60,484 nucleotides of DNA, from assembly GCF_007827595.1 (NCBI RefSeq), contig NZ_VISR01000044.1, positions 1 through 60,484 of the forward strand. Direction: 5' to 3'. The translations under genes were made by a program, and so were the position numbers. Shown here piece by piece: positions 59,524-60,484 of the stretch (its first letter is position 1; the number at the start of each line of letters is the position of its first letter). Under the pieces are notes generated by a model. That model did no database searches and was not told the DNA's origin. It worked only from the letters and a program-made list of their open reading frames with translations. Source of the DNA: Streptomyces sp. BK340. GTDB taxonomy: Bacteria; Actinomycetota; Actinomycetes; Streptomycetales; Streptomycetaceae.

Positions 59524-60315
59524 GTGCAGGACATTGTTGTCGACCCCGCTGTCCACAATCGGGCAGCCTGGGACAAGTACGTCCAAGAGGGCAACGAGTG
59601 GTCGACGCCGGTGAGTGCTGAGGATGTCGAGCGCGCCCGCATGGGCGACTGGTCGATTGTTCTCATCGGGCGTGAGCCAGTCGACCGCTCCTGGCTGCCG
59701 ACGGACCTGACCGGCAAGGACGTGTTGTGCCTGGCCTCCGGCGGTGGCCAGCAGGGTCCGATCCTCGCCGCCGCAGGGGCGCGGGTCACCGTATTCGACA
59801 ACTCACCACGCCAGCTCGGCCAGGACCAGATGGTGGCGGCGCGGGACGGACTCGAGCTGCGCACCGTCCTAGGTGACATGCGCGACCTCAGCGCCTTCGG
59901 CGACGCAACATTCGACGTCGTATTCCATCCGGTCTCCAACGTATTCGTACCAGACTTGGCACCGGTGTGGCGTGAGTGCTTCCGCGTTCTGCGACCGGGC
60001 GGAACTCTGCTCGTGGGCTTCCTCAACCCTGATGTGTACTTGTTCGACCACGAGGCGCTCGACGAGCGCGGCGAGCTGATCGTCGTGCACAAGCTGCCCT
60101 ACAGCGATGTCACGCAGTACTCCGCCGAGGAACGCGCCACGAAGTTCGGCGCGGATGCCCCTCTTGAACACAGCCACACCCTCACCGACCAGATCGGCGG
60201 GCAACTCGCCGCGGGGTTCGTCCTCACCGGCTTCACGGAAGCGCCGCACCAATCCAACGCAACCGCTCAATACATGTCGAACTACTTTGCGACGCTGGCG
60301 GTCAAGCCGGGCTGA
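59524..60315 (+). CDS. class I SAM-dependent methyltransferase
   Basis: A 263-residue methyltransferase. SAM-binding motif I is GKDVLCLASGGGQQGPILAA (about residue 66), motif II-III LGDMRDLSAFGDATFDVVFH and motif IV VLRPGGTLLVGFLNPDVY. The N-terminus (HNRAAWDKYVQEGNEWSTPV) and the tail match a Streptomyces group of small-molecule methyltransferases. GTG start with AGGGAG upstream. Its substrate is unknown. It is flanked by IS relics on both sides, so it may be part of transferred DNA. Confidence 0.9.
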   Translation: MQDIVVDPAVHNRAAWDKYVQEGNEWSTPVSAEDVERARMGDWSIVLIGREPVDRSWLPTDLTGKDVLCLASGGGQQGPILAAAGARVTVFDNSPRQLGQDQMVAARDGLELRTVLGDMRDLSAFGDATFDVVFHPVSNVFVPDLAPVWRECFRVLRPGGTLLVGFLNPDVYLFDHEALDERGELIVVHKLPYSDVTQYSAEERATKFGADAPLEHSHTLTDQIGGQLAAGFVLTGFTEAPHQSNATAQYMSNYFATLAVKPG

Positions 60316-60456
60316 CCCAGCCGTGGGGCCGGCCGAGACGGCCGTGTCTCCGAATGGCCAAGTGGAGTGCTGTGCCAGCCCGACCCCCACTACTGACCTT
60401 CAAAGCGTGGTGTCGGCAGGGCTGACGGTTCATGATCCCTGCGGTACGCCGGTGGC

Positions 60457-60484
60457 ATGAGGTATGCGCAAGGGGGCGGACTGA
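60457..60484 (+). pseudogene. start of a probable IS630-family transposase, cut by the window edge
   Basis: The last 28 bases encode MRYAQGGGL, which matches the N-terminus of IS630-type transposases (for example M/VRYPxGGGLT). The remainder is outside the window, so whether it is intact cannot be told; marked here as uncertain. Confidence 0.4.

Noticed and set aside
1..60484. tRNA, rRNA, CRISPR arrays, toxin-antitoxin or phage-defence operons, large biosynthetic gene cluster
   Set aside because: None seen on either strand by inspection; a P450, methyltransferases and an AraC set alone do not make a cluster. A tRNAscan and antiSMASH run would settle this.

Overview
The window is chromosomal DNA from a high-GC actinobacterium, very probably a Streptomyces. 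Coding frames have third positions that are almost all G or C, GTG and TTG starts are common, several genes look leaderless (a -10 hexamer six bases before the start codon), and the families present are typical of that genus. No rRNA, tRNA, CRISPR array or complete mobile element was recognised. The assignment rests on composition and family recognition by eye.

Layout. 0-10 kb: an IS5 transposase remnant, a cysteine-containing hypothetical protein, a SnoaL-like protein, an alkylglycerone-phosphate-synthase-like FAD oxidase divergent from a TetR regulator with a clear palindromic operator, a CoA-transferase/acyl-CoA-dehydrogenase pair, a short-chain dehydrogenase and a RibD-like reductase. 10.2-14.8 kb is a decay zone: fragments of an IS630 transposase, an Lrp/AsnC regulator, a membrane protein, a nitronate monooxygenase and a frameshifted methyltransferase, with a secreted protein and a hypothetical membrane-anchored protein among them. 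14.9-18.1 kb: a three-gene unit (secreted phosphoesterase, MFS transporter, TolB-like membrane-anchored protein) behind a probable PhoP box. 18.3-22.8 kb: a broken kinase, a thioesterase, a PyrF homologue with a repeat-encoded acidic insert, a winged-helix protein, and a scar where an integrase fragment sits between two truncated membrane-protein genes.

23.0-33.4 kb is the most coherent block. A leaderless two-component pair (23.0-24.95 kb) precedes a COG4705-type membrane protein. A strong hairpin then separates it from a five-gene minus-strand operon (lipoprotein, two ABC ATPases, an 883-residue FtsX-type permease and an OmpR-type response regulator), which is divergent from its probable partner histidine kinase. 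This resembles antimicrobial-peptide or envelope-stress sensing and export modules.

33.9-50.6 kb: a quinone oxidoreductase, a broken DJ-1 gene, an old-yellow-enzyme/TetR divergent pair, a histidine phosphatase, a DEAD-box helicase, a Ser/Thr kinase carrying an extracytoplasmic DUF4115-like domain, two GNAT acetyltransferases, a DUF952 protein, a secreted metallophosphoesterase, a P450, and a NarL-type two-component pair. 50.6-60.5 kb: a GPP34 protein and secreted carboxylesterase; an AraC-controlled set (monooxygenase-like, alpha/beta hydrolase, SDR); a complete cyanate module (cynR divergent from carbonic anhydrase and cyanase); IS5 and ISL3 remnants; a methyltransferase; and the first codons of a probable IS630 transposase at the right edge.

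The IS relics at both ends and the scattered truncated genes suggest an accessory, rearranged chromosome region. I did not find a demonstrably new system. The best leads are the two-ATPase FtsX/two-component module, the kinase-DUF4115 fusion, and the set of operators visible at divergent promoters.
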